A DNA stretch of 24,825 nt from positions 1 to 24,825 of the forward strand of contig JAIOQL010000632.1 in assembly GCA_021413405.1 (NCBI GenBank). Direction: 5' to 3'. Each line of letters opens with the position of its first letter. Position 1 is the stretch's first letter. The position numbers and the translations under genes are program-made. Under the pieces are notes generated by a model, which was not told the DNA's origin, did not search any database, and worked only from the letters and a program-made list of their open reading frames with translations. Positions 16,528 through 24,268 of the stretch are shown piece by piece. The DNA is from Leptospira sp. (lineage in GTDB: Bacteria; Spirochaetota; Leptospiria; Leptospirales; Leptospiraceae).

Positions 16528-16800
16528 ACAATTTGAAAACCCCTTTGAGATTTTCTTCTCCTTATAGATAGTAGAAATCTGTTTTTTTTGTATAGGCTCC
16601 GGAAAATTATCTGGCGAGCGCAGTAGCAGCACTTTACCGGAACCGGAAACCTACGAATATTGATACGTAACAAATTACAAAAAGTGGACAATGGAAACGC
16701 AAATTTTTGGATATTTTCGTGCGAAAAATCAGTTTTCAGCGGGAGGTCCGGGGTTCGATCCTTTGTCTGTCAGCAAACTGATGAGTTATATGGTCGCATT

Positions 16801-18813
16801 TTATTTAAGTTCGATCGCCAGAATTGTAATATCATCGTCCTTACTTCTCTGGCCGAGAAAATTTTCAACTTCTTTCAAAACTAATTCTGTCAGATCTGAA
16901 ATGCTTTTTTCCGAAAAATCCTGAACACTTTTCCGGAGCCTTTCTTCTCCATAGATTTCATTCCTGGAATTGAATTCTTCAAACAGTCCGTCAGTAAAAA
17001 TCAGGAACCGGTCCCTGGGAAATAGCGGAATTTCGTCAAGGCGATAGGAAGATGCTGTCTTGATCCCAACCATCGGTCCTCCGGACTGAAGAGGGATGAT
17101 ATCATTTCCACGGATCAGCAATTGGTCAGGATGACCGCCAGACGAAAAAGAAATCATTTTCTTATCGAGATCTATGTCCAGGATAAAGCAGCTAAAAAAT
17201 GAAAGAAGAGATTTGTATTTTTCGGAATAACTTTTGTTGAACGATTCAATAATTCCATTCGGGAGGAGGTTTGGCAGATCAAGATTGTCATATTCGCTTT
17301 TGATCATCATCGTAACGAACGCAGCCTGGACACCGTGTCCCGTAGCGTCTGCGAGGAAAATACGAAACTTTCCGGGATGAATCTCGCGGATATCATAGAT
17401 GTCCCCACCAACCTCGGAAACCGGGATATACTTCTCCACAATGTTCATCTGGGGAAATTTAACAATTTTTCTTTTGAGCAATTCCTCCTGGATCTTTTTG
17501 GCCAGCGAAAGATCTTTATGTATTATATCGAGGGAATAGTTCAATTCCTCTGTTCTTTGCCTGACATTTATTTCAAGCCTTCCGGTCAGTTCTTCTGCTG
17601 TGGACAGGGCATTGTTGAATCTAATGGATAGAAAATATGCCTGGGAAAAAACAAAAAACAAAAATCCAATGTGGCTAACATAAATCGTTCTGGTGATATT
17701 GCTGTAGGAAAGAAAATCCAGGACCGCAGTTCCCGAAAATATAATCCAGCCAAGAAGAAACACAATGGACCCGGGCCGTTTCCGGACAACGCCTCTGAAT
17801 AGAACGAAGCCAAGATATAAAGAAGTTAATAAGGAAAACCCGATGTATGCTGTAAAAATATATTCACCTGGAGAAATCGTATAGACGATAGTGAACAATC
17901 CGAATATGAAAAGAGCGGGAAACAGGATTCTTTGGTGAAATTCATGGCGGAAAAAATTTGCAAATATCGCAGTGACTATAGGCGGAAGTACAAGGAATGA
18001 AAGCACGTCAAGCCGCCATTCGAGCCTGTCGGGAAATTCCGGAAAATATTTGTGCAAATAATGTTCTTCTGTCACGCAGATCCGGAATGTCATCAGTAGG
18101 CAGTATAAACCGAACAGGAATGAACCTTTTTCTTTTTTTCTCTGGAAATAAAGACCAAGGTGATAGAGTCCCATGATCAGCAGAACTCCTCCCGTGAGCA
18201 TGTCTGAAATAATCTGATTTTCCTGGACAGACCGGATATCTTTTTCCCGTCCAAAAAGAATTGCCCTTCTCGGTCCGGGATCTCTCTGTTTCAGTGAAAC
18301 AACTTCGATTGCGATCTCAGACGAATTATTTTCGTTCGGAAAAACGGCTACCGGTCTGACCAGGCTGCGAAAACCAAGGGAAGGATCAGGAGAATATTTT
18401 CCATTTTCGAGAAGAAAGTTCCCGTTCACATAAACTCTGTATGCTTCCGGGAATTCATAAATCTTCAGTGCAAAGACCGGGAACTTTGTACTTGTGAGAA
18501 TTTTTATCCGGTATACAGCTTTCCCGGTGGCAGGATGATCTGAGTTGTCTGCCCAGGATCCCGGAACCGGGATATATTCAGGAGAAAGATTTTTTTTCTG
18601 TTTTATCGAAGCAAATGTTTCGTCCCAAAAAAATTCCCAGTCACCATTTAGCCGGACAACTTCACCGGAATCGGCATTCCAGTTCCGCAGATCGATTATT
18701 CCTTTCTCTGTTTTTTGGGAAACAGTCGCCGCTTCCCTGCAAGTGACGACTGTGAATGCCAGCGCCAGCGCGAACAGAAAAACAAGATTCAATGGCTTCA
18801 AAAAACTTTGCAT
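16801..18813 (-). CDS. 7TMR-DISM sensor with PP2C (SpoIIE/RsbU-like) phosphatase domain
   Basis: A 670-residue signalling protein. After a signal peptide (to about residue 25, ending VVTC, possibly lipidated) comes a periplasmic 7TMR-DISMED2-like domain (about 40-190; LNGDWEFFWDE, IPVPGSW, YRVYVNG). Seven membrane helices (about 205-405) and a short coiled coil with RQRTEELNYSLD follow. The C-terminal PP2C domain (about 470-668) keeps its metal-site motifs: EVGGDIYDI, LADATGHGVQAAF, SSGGHPD, FTDGLFEEF and SKDDDITIL. It should dephosphorylate a phosphoserine target in response to a periplasmic signal, typically an anti-sigma-factor antagonist in a partner switch. No antagonist or anti-sigma kinase gene is adjacent. 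This architecture is abundant in Leptospira. Confidence 0.92.
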   Translation of the reverse strand: MQSFLKPLNLVFLFALALAFTVVTCREAATVSQKTEKGIIDLRNWNADSGEVVRLNGDWEFFWDETFASIKQKKNLSPEYIPVPGSWADNSDHPATGKAVYRIKILTSTKFPVFALKIYEFPEAYRVYVNGNFLLENGKYSPDPSLGFRSLVRPVAVFPNENNSSEIAIEVVSLKQRDPGPRRAILFGREKDIRSVQENQIISDMLTGGVLLIMGLYHLGLYFQRKKEKGSFLFGLYCLLMTFRICVTEEHYLHKYFPEFPDRLEWRLDVLSFLVLPPIVTAIFANFFRHEFHQRILFPALFIFGLFTIVYTISPGEYIFTAYIGFSLLTSLYLGFVLFRGVVRKRPGSIVFLLGWIIFSGTAVLDFLSYSNITRTIYVSHIGFLFFVFSQAYFLSIRFNNALSTAEELTGRLEINVRQRTEELNYSLDIIHKDLSLAKKIQEELLKRKIVKFPQMNIVEKYIPVSEVGGDIYDIREIHPGKFRIFLADATGHGVQAAFVTMMIKSEYDNLDLPNLLPNGIIESFNKSYSEKYKSLLSFFSCFILDIDLDKKMISFSSGGHPDQLLIRGNDIIPLQSGGPMVGIKTASSYRLDEIPLFPRDRFLIFTDGLFEEFNSRNEIYGEERLRKSVQDFSEKSISDLTELVLKEVENFLGQRSKDDDITILAIELK

Positions 18814-18876
18814 GTGATATGCGACTCTGTTCTCCGGCTTTTCCTGCGGGACTACGGGTTCATTTCATAACTATCT

Positions 18877-20406
18877 TTATAAGACTGAACCTTTGACCAG
18901 ACGCGCAGGAACAGTTCCTCGTCCTCCGATGATTTCCGGATCATGGAGTTGAGCATAGGCGGCTAACGTAAACAATTCGCCTACGATCAGCATGAAATCG
19001 AGATCCTTTGACTGCTTTTTGTCAGGTGGAGTTTTTTCGAGGAAAGTTTTGAATGTAGCAACCTGCTCTTTGAAAATCTTTACATTTGAAAGATTCACAC
19101 TGTCATAAACAGCATTGTAATCATGGAATGAAATTTTTTCAAATCCCTTTGTGGTTGCTCCCTGGTTGAAGAGGAATGTATCGTCCCTGAATTCGTTCAT
19201 TTTCGGAATTTTGGGAAGGCCCGGATCCGAATCAAAAAAATAATTATTCATAAACTTCATGATCAGGGCCATGTTCACATGTGCGGTTCCTTCCAGTTTC
19301 GGAAGGGCGCGAATATCCCTCGCAGCCGTTTCGAAATACATATCCTTTTCAAATCCTTTCGCGGCAATCACATCCCAGAGCAGATTGATCACTTCTTCTC
19401 CCTGCAATGTGACTTTCATTTTGACCATAGGGTTAAACAAGAGATAACGTCTGTCAGTAGACGACGCTGTTCTCATGTAATCTTTTGCTCGTAATGCAAA
19501 AAGTTTCATTGCAAAAAGTCGTGCATAGGCATCGACAAAGAACTGTTTGATCTGTGGGAAATCTGTCACGAACCGGTTGAAAAGTTTTCTCTTCGATGCA
19601 TGGTTGATTGATTCATAAAATGCGTGAGTGCACATCCCGATTGAAGCCCAGCCGAGATTGTATTTGCAGATCGCAATTGTGGAAAGAGATGCATCCCAGG
19701 CTTCCCGGTCCTTGGAGAGAATATCTTTTTCGGTGATCGGATAATCGTGTAGAGCATATTCCGCAACGTAACTTTGCGAATTAATCACATTCTTGATGAG
19801 TTCATAATTTTTGTGGCCGGAATCTGCGGCGAAGAAAACATAATTTCCACTCTCTTTCATTTTTCCAAATGTGGAAACGATAGCCGCCTTATTTGCATTT
19901 CCAATGTAATACTTATCGCCATTGGCTTTGTAGTTTCCGTTTCCCAGTTCTTCGAGCGTCATATCGCTCGAAATCAAATCGGCACCGTGTTCTTTTTCCG
20001 AAAGACCAAAGGCGAATATCGCACCGTTTTTCAGAAGGTCTGCAGTTCTTTTTTTGATATCTTCATTGTGACTGATCCAGATCGGACCAAGTCCAAGCAT
20101 GGAAACCTGCCAGGTATACCAATAACACAATCCATAAAAACCAAGGATCTCATTGAAATCGCAGATCCGGGTAGTGTCCCATCTCGAATCGCTGTCACCA
20201 TAGCCTGCCGGGGTCATGAGTGTTGCGAACGCTTTTTCTTTTTTCTGGAAATCCAGAAAATCAGAATACCAGACCCGGTTGTGATCATCTTCTTTTAACT
20301 TCTTTTTGCCCTTCTTCTCAAAAAAACCTACAGTTTCTTTCATGATTTTTTTTGACTTTTCGTCAAGATGTCCAAAATCAAATTTCTTTGGATTCAGTAA
20401 TTCCAT
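18877..20406 (-). CDS. Acyl-CoA dehydrogenase family protein
   Basis: A 509-residue flavoprotein, longer than the ~380 residues of standard short-chain acyl-CoA dehydrogenases. The central FAFGLSEKEHGADL matches the conserved FAD/substrate loop (usually LTEPxxGSD). A helical C-terminal half follows, with LPKLEGTAHVN, whose Glu is the likely catalytic base position. Expected role: FAD-dependent oxidation of an acyl-CoA in beta-oxidation, which is the main carbon route of Leptospira. The substrate chain length cannot be read. An etfAB pair and thiolase would be partners, but none is present in the window. It is monocistronic-looking, separated from the PP2C gene by 63 nt and from the sigma gene by a repeat-like element. 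Confidence 0.85.
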   Translation of the reverse strand: MELLNPKKFDFGHLDEKSKKIMKETVGFFEKKGKKKLKEDDHNRVWYSDFLDFQKKEKAFATLMTPAGYGDSDSRWDTTRICDFNEILGFYGLCYWYTWQVSMLGLGPIWISHNEDIKKRTADLLKNGAIFAFGLSEKEHGADLISSDMTLEELGNGNYKANGDKYYIGNANKAAIVSTFGKMKESGNYVFFAADSGHKNYELIKNVINSQSYVAEYALHDYPITEKDILSKDREAWDASLSTIAICKYNLGWASIGMCTHAFYESINHASKRKLFNRFVTDFPQIKQFFVDAYARLFAMKLFALRAKDYMRTASSTDRRYLLFNPMVKMKVTLQGEEVINLLWDVIAAKGFEKDMYFETAARDIRALPKLEGTAHVNMALIMKFMNNYFFDSDPGLPKIPKMNEFRDDTFLFNQGATTKGFEKISFHDYNAVYDSVNLSNVKIFKEQVATFKTFLEKTPPDKKQSKDLDFMLIVGELFTLAAYAQLHDPEIIGGRGTVPARLVKGSVL

Positions 20407-20479
20407 GTGATGTCCTTTGCCTAAAACGTTTGGCGCTAGTTTACATCCTCAGTTTGGTTTGAATAGCTTTTTTATGCGC

Positions 20480-20625
20480 TCCAAAGGGGGTTGTTTCCGG
20501 GGCGAATCCCCCGGGGCCGGGCTTTCCCCTCCCGTCAAAAAATTGTCAACCCCTTCGCCCTCAACTTTTGCTTTTGCAAAAGTTGAACACAATTTTTTGA
20601 CGCCGGGTCAATCCCTTTCGCAATA
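20480..20625. repeat. GC-rich intergenic element with nested inverted repeats
   Basis: Three stems sit in about 110 bp. CCGGGG/CCCCGG lies at 20497-20514. An outer perfect 14-bp pair CGTCAAAAAATTGT (20533-20546) and ACAATTTTTTGACG (20589-20602) encloses an inner perfect 11-bp pair TCAACTTTTGC (20561-20571) and GCAAAAGTTGA (20576-20586) with a TTTT loop. The flanks (GGGCTTTCCCCTCCC and GGGTCAATCCCTTTCGC) look like conserved edges of a dispersed bacterial intergenic repeat. It is more GC-rich at its edges than the neighbouring sequence. It could be a MITE or REP-like element and may also act as a transcript end for the sigma operon. That it is repeated in the genome is inference. Confidence 0.6.
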
Positions 20626-20676
20626 GTGATCAAAAAATCAGTTTAAATACGTTAACCGCCATCTCACTGCGGCAGG

Positions 20677-21531
20677 TTATTCTATTTTTATAAACTCAGG
20701 TTCCAGTCGGGATAATATTTTCTCAAGTACGATCCGCGGTGTTTCGTAATACGGGTTATTATCATATATTTCATCGTATCCTTTTGAAGAAAATTCATCT
20801 TCTGTACAATCCTGTCTCTCTACAGTTTCGCGAATTTTTTTTAGGTGGTCACTGGCAAATTTAAGATTATTTTTATCCACCCATCCGGCTTTCATGAATC
20901 CAATTGCTTTTTTCTCACAACGGCAGGAGTTTTTTTTATTTATAAGGCCGCATTGATTTTCCATGAAGTTGAACAGATCTTTTCTGGCGCGGGAAAGTCT
21001 TTGCCTGTAATTATCTGGTGAGATCTCCAGGATTTCCGCCGCTTCTTTGTGCGACACCTTCATCACTTCACCGAGAACAAATACTACTCTCTGATTCCTG
21101 TCGAGACAAAGGAGCATTCCCATAGAACAGCCGATTCTTGCTTCATCGATCAAAAGTTTTGTTTCCGGCCGCGAGAGCTCTTCTTTTTGAAAATCTTCGT
21201 TTGGAATTTTATCAAGATCTTTCCCGAAGCTTTCAAAATCACCTGTTAGTTCTTCCAGCTTCTGTTTCTTTGCAGAAAGAACATGATTCACCGTTATGCG
21301 ATAAAGCCATGTGGAAAATTTTGCCCTGGTCCTATCGTATTTTGAAAGATTGGAAACAATTTTGATCAATATCTCCTGCGTACTATCCTCTGCATCCATC
21401 GGATTCAGAAACATAGATCTGCAAACATTATATATAAAGTCCTGGTTGGATTTAAGAAGGCTCTCAAGCGATTTTGCATTGCCGCCTAACGTCTCTTCAA
21501 CCAGGTCTTCGCTGTTCAATTGTTCATTCAT
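20677..21531 (-). CDS. ECF-like sigma-70 factor with Cys-rich C-terminal extension
   Basis: A 284-residue sigma factor. Region 2 (about residues 30-90) has DAEDSTQEILIKI and the WLYRITVNHVLSAKK segment. Region 4 (about 138-190) has RVVFVLGEVMKVSHKEAAEILEI and the YRQRLSRARKDL recognition helix. Beyond region 4 lies a ~90-residue extension with C194, C203 and C205 (CGLINKK, then SCRC), a possible metal or redox site found in a subset of ECF-like sigmas. The start ATG 21531 has AAGG about six nt upstream and overlaps the membrane gene's stop in ATGAATGA, indicating translational coupling. No anti-sigma gene is adjacent, so control may come from the extension or the coupled membrane protein. Expected role: directing RNA polymerase to a small stress or envelope regulon. 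Confidence 0.88.
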   Translation of the reverse strand: MNEQLNSEDLVEETLGGNAKSLESLLKSNQDFIYNVCRSMFLNPMDAEDSTQEILIKIVSNLSKYDRTRAKFSTWLYRITVNHVLSAKKQKLEELTGDFESFGKDLDKIPNEDFQKEELSRPETKLLIDEARIGCSMGMLLCLDRNQRVVFVLGEVMKVSHKEAAEILEISPDNYRQRLSRARKDLFNFMENQCGLINKKNSCRCEKKAIGFMKAGWVDKNNLKFASDHLKKIRETVERQDCTEDEFSSKGYDEIYDNNPYYETPRIVLEKILSRLEPEFIKIE

Positions 21532-21898
21532 AAATTGCCTTCTGCCCGGCCTTCCCATTATTCAGCCATTTTGTCAGAGACCCGATGATAATTCCCTGCA
21601 CAATACTTGCGATCACAAGCGGGATAAAATGCTCCGGCTTATTTTTTACAATTGATTCGGCAATATACCATGGCAAATTTAAAAACATAGTAAAGCCAAC
21701 TGAAATTAGAAAAATATTTTCACCGGTATTTAACTGATAGACCACAAAACCGCAGGTAAACCAGAAAAGTGTTGCCTGGATTACCATCCATTGGCTGATT
21801 GTTGGCTCAACCGAATAAATGAGAATTCCTTCGAGGGTTGCCGGAATAACACCGGTGATTGAGGAATTTATTATTAATTTTAATGTATTGTTCTTCAT
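21524..21898 (-). CDS. Four-helix membrane protein of the sigma operon
   Basis: A 124-residue hydrophobic protein with about four transmembrane helices (roughly 8-28, 37-56, 62-84 and 91-111) and short loops. I do not recognise the family. It starts four nt after the ABM-like gene's stop and overlaps the sigma start by eight nt, so the three are one operon. It has no extracytoplasmic domain or anti-sigma signature such as a zinc HxxxCxxC. It could be the sigma regulator, a transporter-like protein, or simply a co-regulated gene. Confidence 0.8.
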   Translation of the reverse strand: MKNNTLKLIINSSITGVIPATLEGILIYSVEPTISQWMVIQATLFWFTCGFVVYQLNTGENIFLISVGFTMFLNLPWYIAESIVKNKPEHFIPLVIASIVQGIIIGSLTKWLNNGKAGQKAIYE

Positions 21899-21902
21899 CA
21901 CT

Positions 21903-22256
21903 TCACACATCCTTCGTGTAGATCTCTTTTTGTTTCAAGTGAAGAACTCCCACTTCGGCTTCTTGGTCGGCAGGAACCATCAGATGAAAGTATTTGTAAC
22001 AAATTTCACTATTCATTGCACTTTCCATTGCCTTTTTTGCGGATGCATCATCCTCCCAGTAGACCAGGTCTACCCATTTACGATCTTGCAGATGTAAAAG
22101 TTCCCGGCGGATAAACCCTTTCTGAGAACTCAAAAATTCTCTATGCAAAGACCCGGATGCTTCAAGCAACTGCTCTTCGCTTGCACTCTCCACCAATTCA
22201 AACGGAGCCCATTCGATAGTAAAAAGTCCCTTGTTTTCAATTAATTTTTTATTCAT
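21903..22256 (-). CDS. ABM-superfamily-like small protein
   Basis: A 117-residue soluble protein whose pattern suits the dimeric ferredoxin-like ABM/Dabb fold: a strand (FTIEWAPFEL), a helix, then QKGFIRRELLHL-x-x-KWVDLVYWED and an AKKAMESAM helix. Such proteins are monooxygenases, heme-degrading proteins or uncharacterised binding proteins. The catalytic residues of known monooxygenases are not evident, so the reaction is unknown. Start ATG 22256 is set by a strong AAAGGAG eight nt upstream; the longer open frame to 22352 has no signal. It is the first gene of the sigma operon. Confidence 0.65.
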   Translation of the reverse strand: MNKKLIENKGLFTIEWAPFELVESASEEQLLEASGSLHREFLSSQKGFIRRELLHLQDRKWVDLVYWEDDASAKKAMESAMNSEICYKYFHLMVPADQEAEVGVLHLKQKEIYTKDV

Positions 22257-22275
22257 AACTTCTCCTTTGCCGGTT

Positions 22276-22302
22276 ATACTTCCCGAAAGTGGATGTGTGA
22301 CA
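22276..22302 (-). promoter_or_regulatory. Possible ECF-type promoter of the sigma operon
   Basis: On the minus strand TGTCACA (22302-22296), the -35 motif known for ECF41-type promoters, is followed after 16 nt by GTAT (22279-22276), about 20 nt before the ATG at 22256. The -10 does not match the CGTC reported for ECF41, and the sigma here lacks the ECF41 C-terminal domain. This is a hypothesis of autoregulation rather than a confirmed site. Confidence 0.3.
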
Positions 22303-22498
22303 GTTGCAGAAAAAAAATTTAAACTATTTTTTAACCTTTTATCCCATTCCAAATTACAGTTTATCGCATATTCCGGCTATTAGGCGTAATTTCCTGGATT
22401 TTTTCTGATCTATTCTCAGAATACCGTTGACGATTTTTGGTCATCTGTCGCAGAAACATGCTGTGAAATTTTTTTCCGGAAATGAATGCGCTCCATCG

Positions 22499-22564
22499 CC
22501 CCGTTTTTCTTTGGGCTCTCCCCTTTACTCAGTGGGAGAAAAAACGGGGAGTATAATTTTTTTT
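22499..22564 (+). promoter_or_regulatory. Hairpin plus T-run in the TolC leader
   Basis: CCCCGTTTTTCT (22499-22510) pairs with AGAAAAAACGGGG (22537-22549) with one bulge. A competing inner stem TCTCCC/GGGAGA can form between the arms. Eight T's follow at 22557-22564, seven nt after the stem. If the TolC transcript starts upstream, this could act as an attenuator or a terminator. The spacing to the T-run is longer than in classical terminators. Confidence 0.35.
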
Positions 22565-22663
22565 ACACGGGGCGTATTTTTTATTATCCCAATTTGGAAT
22601 AATTTATTTGTATGTCCGGGGAACTGCCGACAAAATATACATCACTGTAAAATTAGGTATAAT

Positions 22664-24268
22664 ATGTTAATAATTTACATAAAGACGGCTGCATGGGCTT
22701 TCGGGTTTTTGCTCCTGTTTCTGGTCAGTCATCCGGTTCTTGCCAGACCCAAAAAGGTGATTGAGATTGATCTGGAGGCCGCTATCCAGATTGCCGCTAC
22801 AAATTACTTTGCGCTAAAGGCCATGAGAAATAAAAATATTGCAATCAAGGAACTAATAACCGAAAGATGGCGCGATTATCTTCCATCCGTAGGGCTTGTC
22901 TATATCCGTCAGAGATATATTATAGCGGATGGCCAGGATTCGATCTCAAATGAAATCAGGTTAAATGTCGAGCAGGTTATCTATGATGGCGGGAAGCGTG
23001 GTTTCGATCTGGATGTTGCCAGGCTTGAAGAAATATTAACCCGGGAAGATTTTCAGATAACATTCAACAGGGTGAGACTTGAAGTACAGAAGTCGTTCTT
23101 TGCTGTTCTCGCGGCTGCAGGGAAAGTTTCCCTTGATAAAAAATCGCTCGAGCGGGCTAAGGAACAGTTACGGCAAAGCAGGCTGGAGCAGCAGCATGGA
23201 TTTTCTACAAATGTCCAGGTGATGAGTGTCGCATCACGTCTCCAGGAAATTGAACTGGCATTATTAAAATCCCGGAACGAGTATTTACGAACTAAGAATG
23301 ATCTGAAGCTCGTAATGACAATCGATTATGATACAGATCTGAAGATCTCGGGGGATCTATTCAGGGATTTCTATTTATATCGTCCCGCAATTGATATGGA
23401 TCAGTTGATCACCCGTGCAAGATCCGAAAGGCCTGAAATTCTCCGGGCTAAGATAAATGTTCATAAACTTGAGACGGAAAAAGAAATGGCGGAGAACGCC
23501 TGGATTCCAAAATTTTCCGTTGGTGGATACTATGGCCGCATGGATGAAGTTTTTCCTCTCCGGGAACCGACCTGGGGTGTTAACATGAAGCTGACATTCC
23601 CTCTTGGTAATTCTACCAGCAACACTACTACCAGTACTGGTGTCCGTCCAAACAGTCTCCAGGCAACAGGGATTAGAAATGATAATACGAACTTTAACAA
23701 TTCTTCCAATAGCACATTTCAGTTTGCAGATAACCTGGGATATAACCGGAGAGTCATGGAAGGAAAGATCAAATTAGGAGAAGGCATTACTGAGAAGAAT
23801 AGATTGGAGCAAACAATTGCAATCGAAGTGAACAAGGCTTGTGACAGCACAAAAGAATCATGGGATGCAATACACATTGGAAATGGACAGGTTTATTTTC
23901 GTTACGAAAGTCTGCGCCTGATGACAACCAGATATAACGTTGGAGAGGCCAAGAGATCGGATATATTACTGGCTGAAACGGAGATGGTTGAAGCGCAGGA
24001 AAAATTAGTCGATTCCATGGCAAAGTATATGATGTCGGCCTATGAATTGGAATGGGTTTCAGGCATGAAACCGGATTCACTAAAAATGTTTAAATATTCA
24101 AAAGGGAACGGGAACTCTATTCTTCTGAAAATTCTGAATGATGATTTCAGAAAACCCAAGTCCGGCATACACCCGATAAAAATAGATGAGAGGCCGAACC
24201 TGGATGATTTTGAAACAGAAGACAAACAAGAAAATCTGATTGATAAGGTGAAAGTGGATGAGAATTAA
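22664..24268 (+). CDS. TolC-family outer-membrane efflux channel
   Basis: A 534-residue outer-membrane protein. ATG 22664 begins a signal peptide cleaved after PVLA (residue 27), so longer upstream frames are rejected. Two OEP repeats follow (about 33-220 and 270-500), each rich in long amphipathic helices (AIQIAATNYFALKAMR, then RLEVQKSFFAVLAAAGK; later RARSERPEILRAK and ETEMVEAQEKLVDS). These form the periplasmic tunnel and barrel of type I secretion or RND efflux. Between PLGN and the next helix (about residues 313-355) is an Asn/Ser/Thr-rich insert, probably a surface or loop segment. A charged C-terminal tail of about 45 residues extends past the domain. No inner-membrane pump or adaptor gene is visible; these may lie beyond the window. 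It overlaps the next gene by 11 nt. Confidence 0.87.
   Translation: MLIIYIKTAAWAFGFLLLFLVSHPVLARPKKVIEIDLEAAIQIAATNYFALKAMRNKNIAIKELITERWRDYLPSVGLVYIRQRYIIADGQDSISNEIRLNVEQVIYDGGKRGFDLDVARLEEILTREDFQITFNRVRLEVQKSFFAVLAAAGKVSLDKKSLERAKEQLRQSRLEQQHGFSTNVQVMSVASRLQEIELALLKSRNEYLRTKNDLKLVMTIDYDTDLKISGDLFRDFYLYRPAIDMDQLITRARSERPEILRAKINVHKLETEKEMAENAWIPKFSVGGYYGRMDEVFPLREPTWGVNMKLTFPLGNSTSNTTTSTGVRPNSLQATGIRNDNTNFNNSSNSTFQFADNLGYNRRVMEGKIKLGEGITEKNRLEQTIAIEVNKACDSTKESWDAIHIGNGQVYFRYESLRLMTTRYNVGEAKRSDILLAETEMVEAQEKLVDSMAKYMMSAYELEWVSGMKPDSLKMFKYSKGNGNSILLKILNDDFRKPKSGIHPIKIDERPNLDDFETEDKQENLIDKVKVDEN

Larger units (their letters stand above)
16101..16800. other. 700-bp gap between convergent genes
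   Basis: The uup gene (+) and the PP2C sensor gene (-) converge on this gap. It holds no long gene. I find two short minus-strand frames that each encode one membrane helix (entered separately), an inverted repeat at 16397-16436, and an isolated tRNA T-arm-like stretch at about 16749-16765 that I reject as a tRNA. The remainder from about 16530 to 16800 shows nothing else I can support. Confidence 0.5.
22257..22663. other. Divergent intergenic region and leader of the TolC gene
   Basis: About 400 bp separates the ABM-like gene (-) from the TolC gene (+). It holds the possible sigma-operon promoter at one end and a hairpin with a T-run in the middle. A frame open from 22427 reads into TolC but has no coding character before 22664, where a proper signal peptide begins. 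No other gene is seen. Confidence 0.5.

Noticed and set aside
16749..16773. tRNA T-arm-like stretch GGGGTTCGATCC with a trailing GCA
   Set aside because: The T-stem needs three G-T pairs, no matching 5' acceptor strand or anticodon arm is found upstream, and the 3' end is not CCA. At most a chance match or remnant.
19774..20298. 174-residue plus-strand frame
   Set aside because: Antisense to the acyl-CoA dehydrogenase, which has clear family motifs; the plus-strand protein has none.
22427..22663. N-terminal extension of the TolC frame
   Set aside because: It would bury a well-formed signal peptide that starts at ATG 22664, and the extra 79 residues look like translated leader.
22552..22663. 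Perfect TATAAT at 22552-22557 and 22658-22663 as -10 boxes
   Set aside because: The first has no acceptable -35 at 16-18 nt. The second touches the start codon and would start transcription inside the gene.
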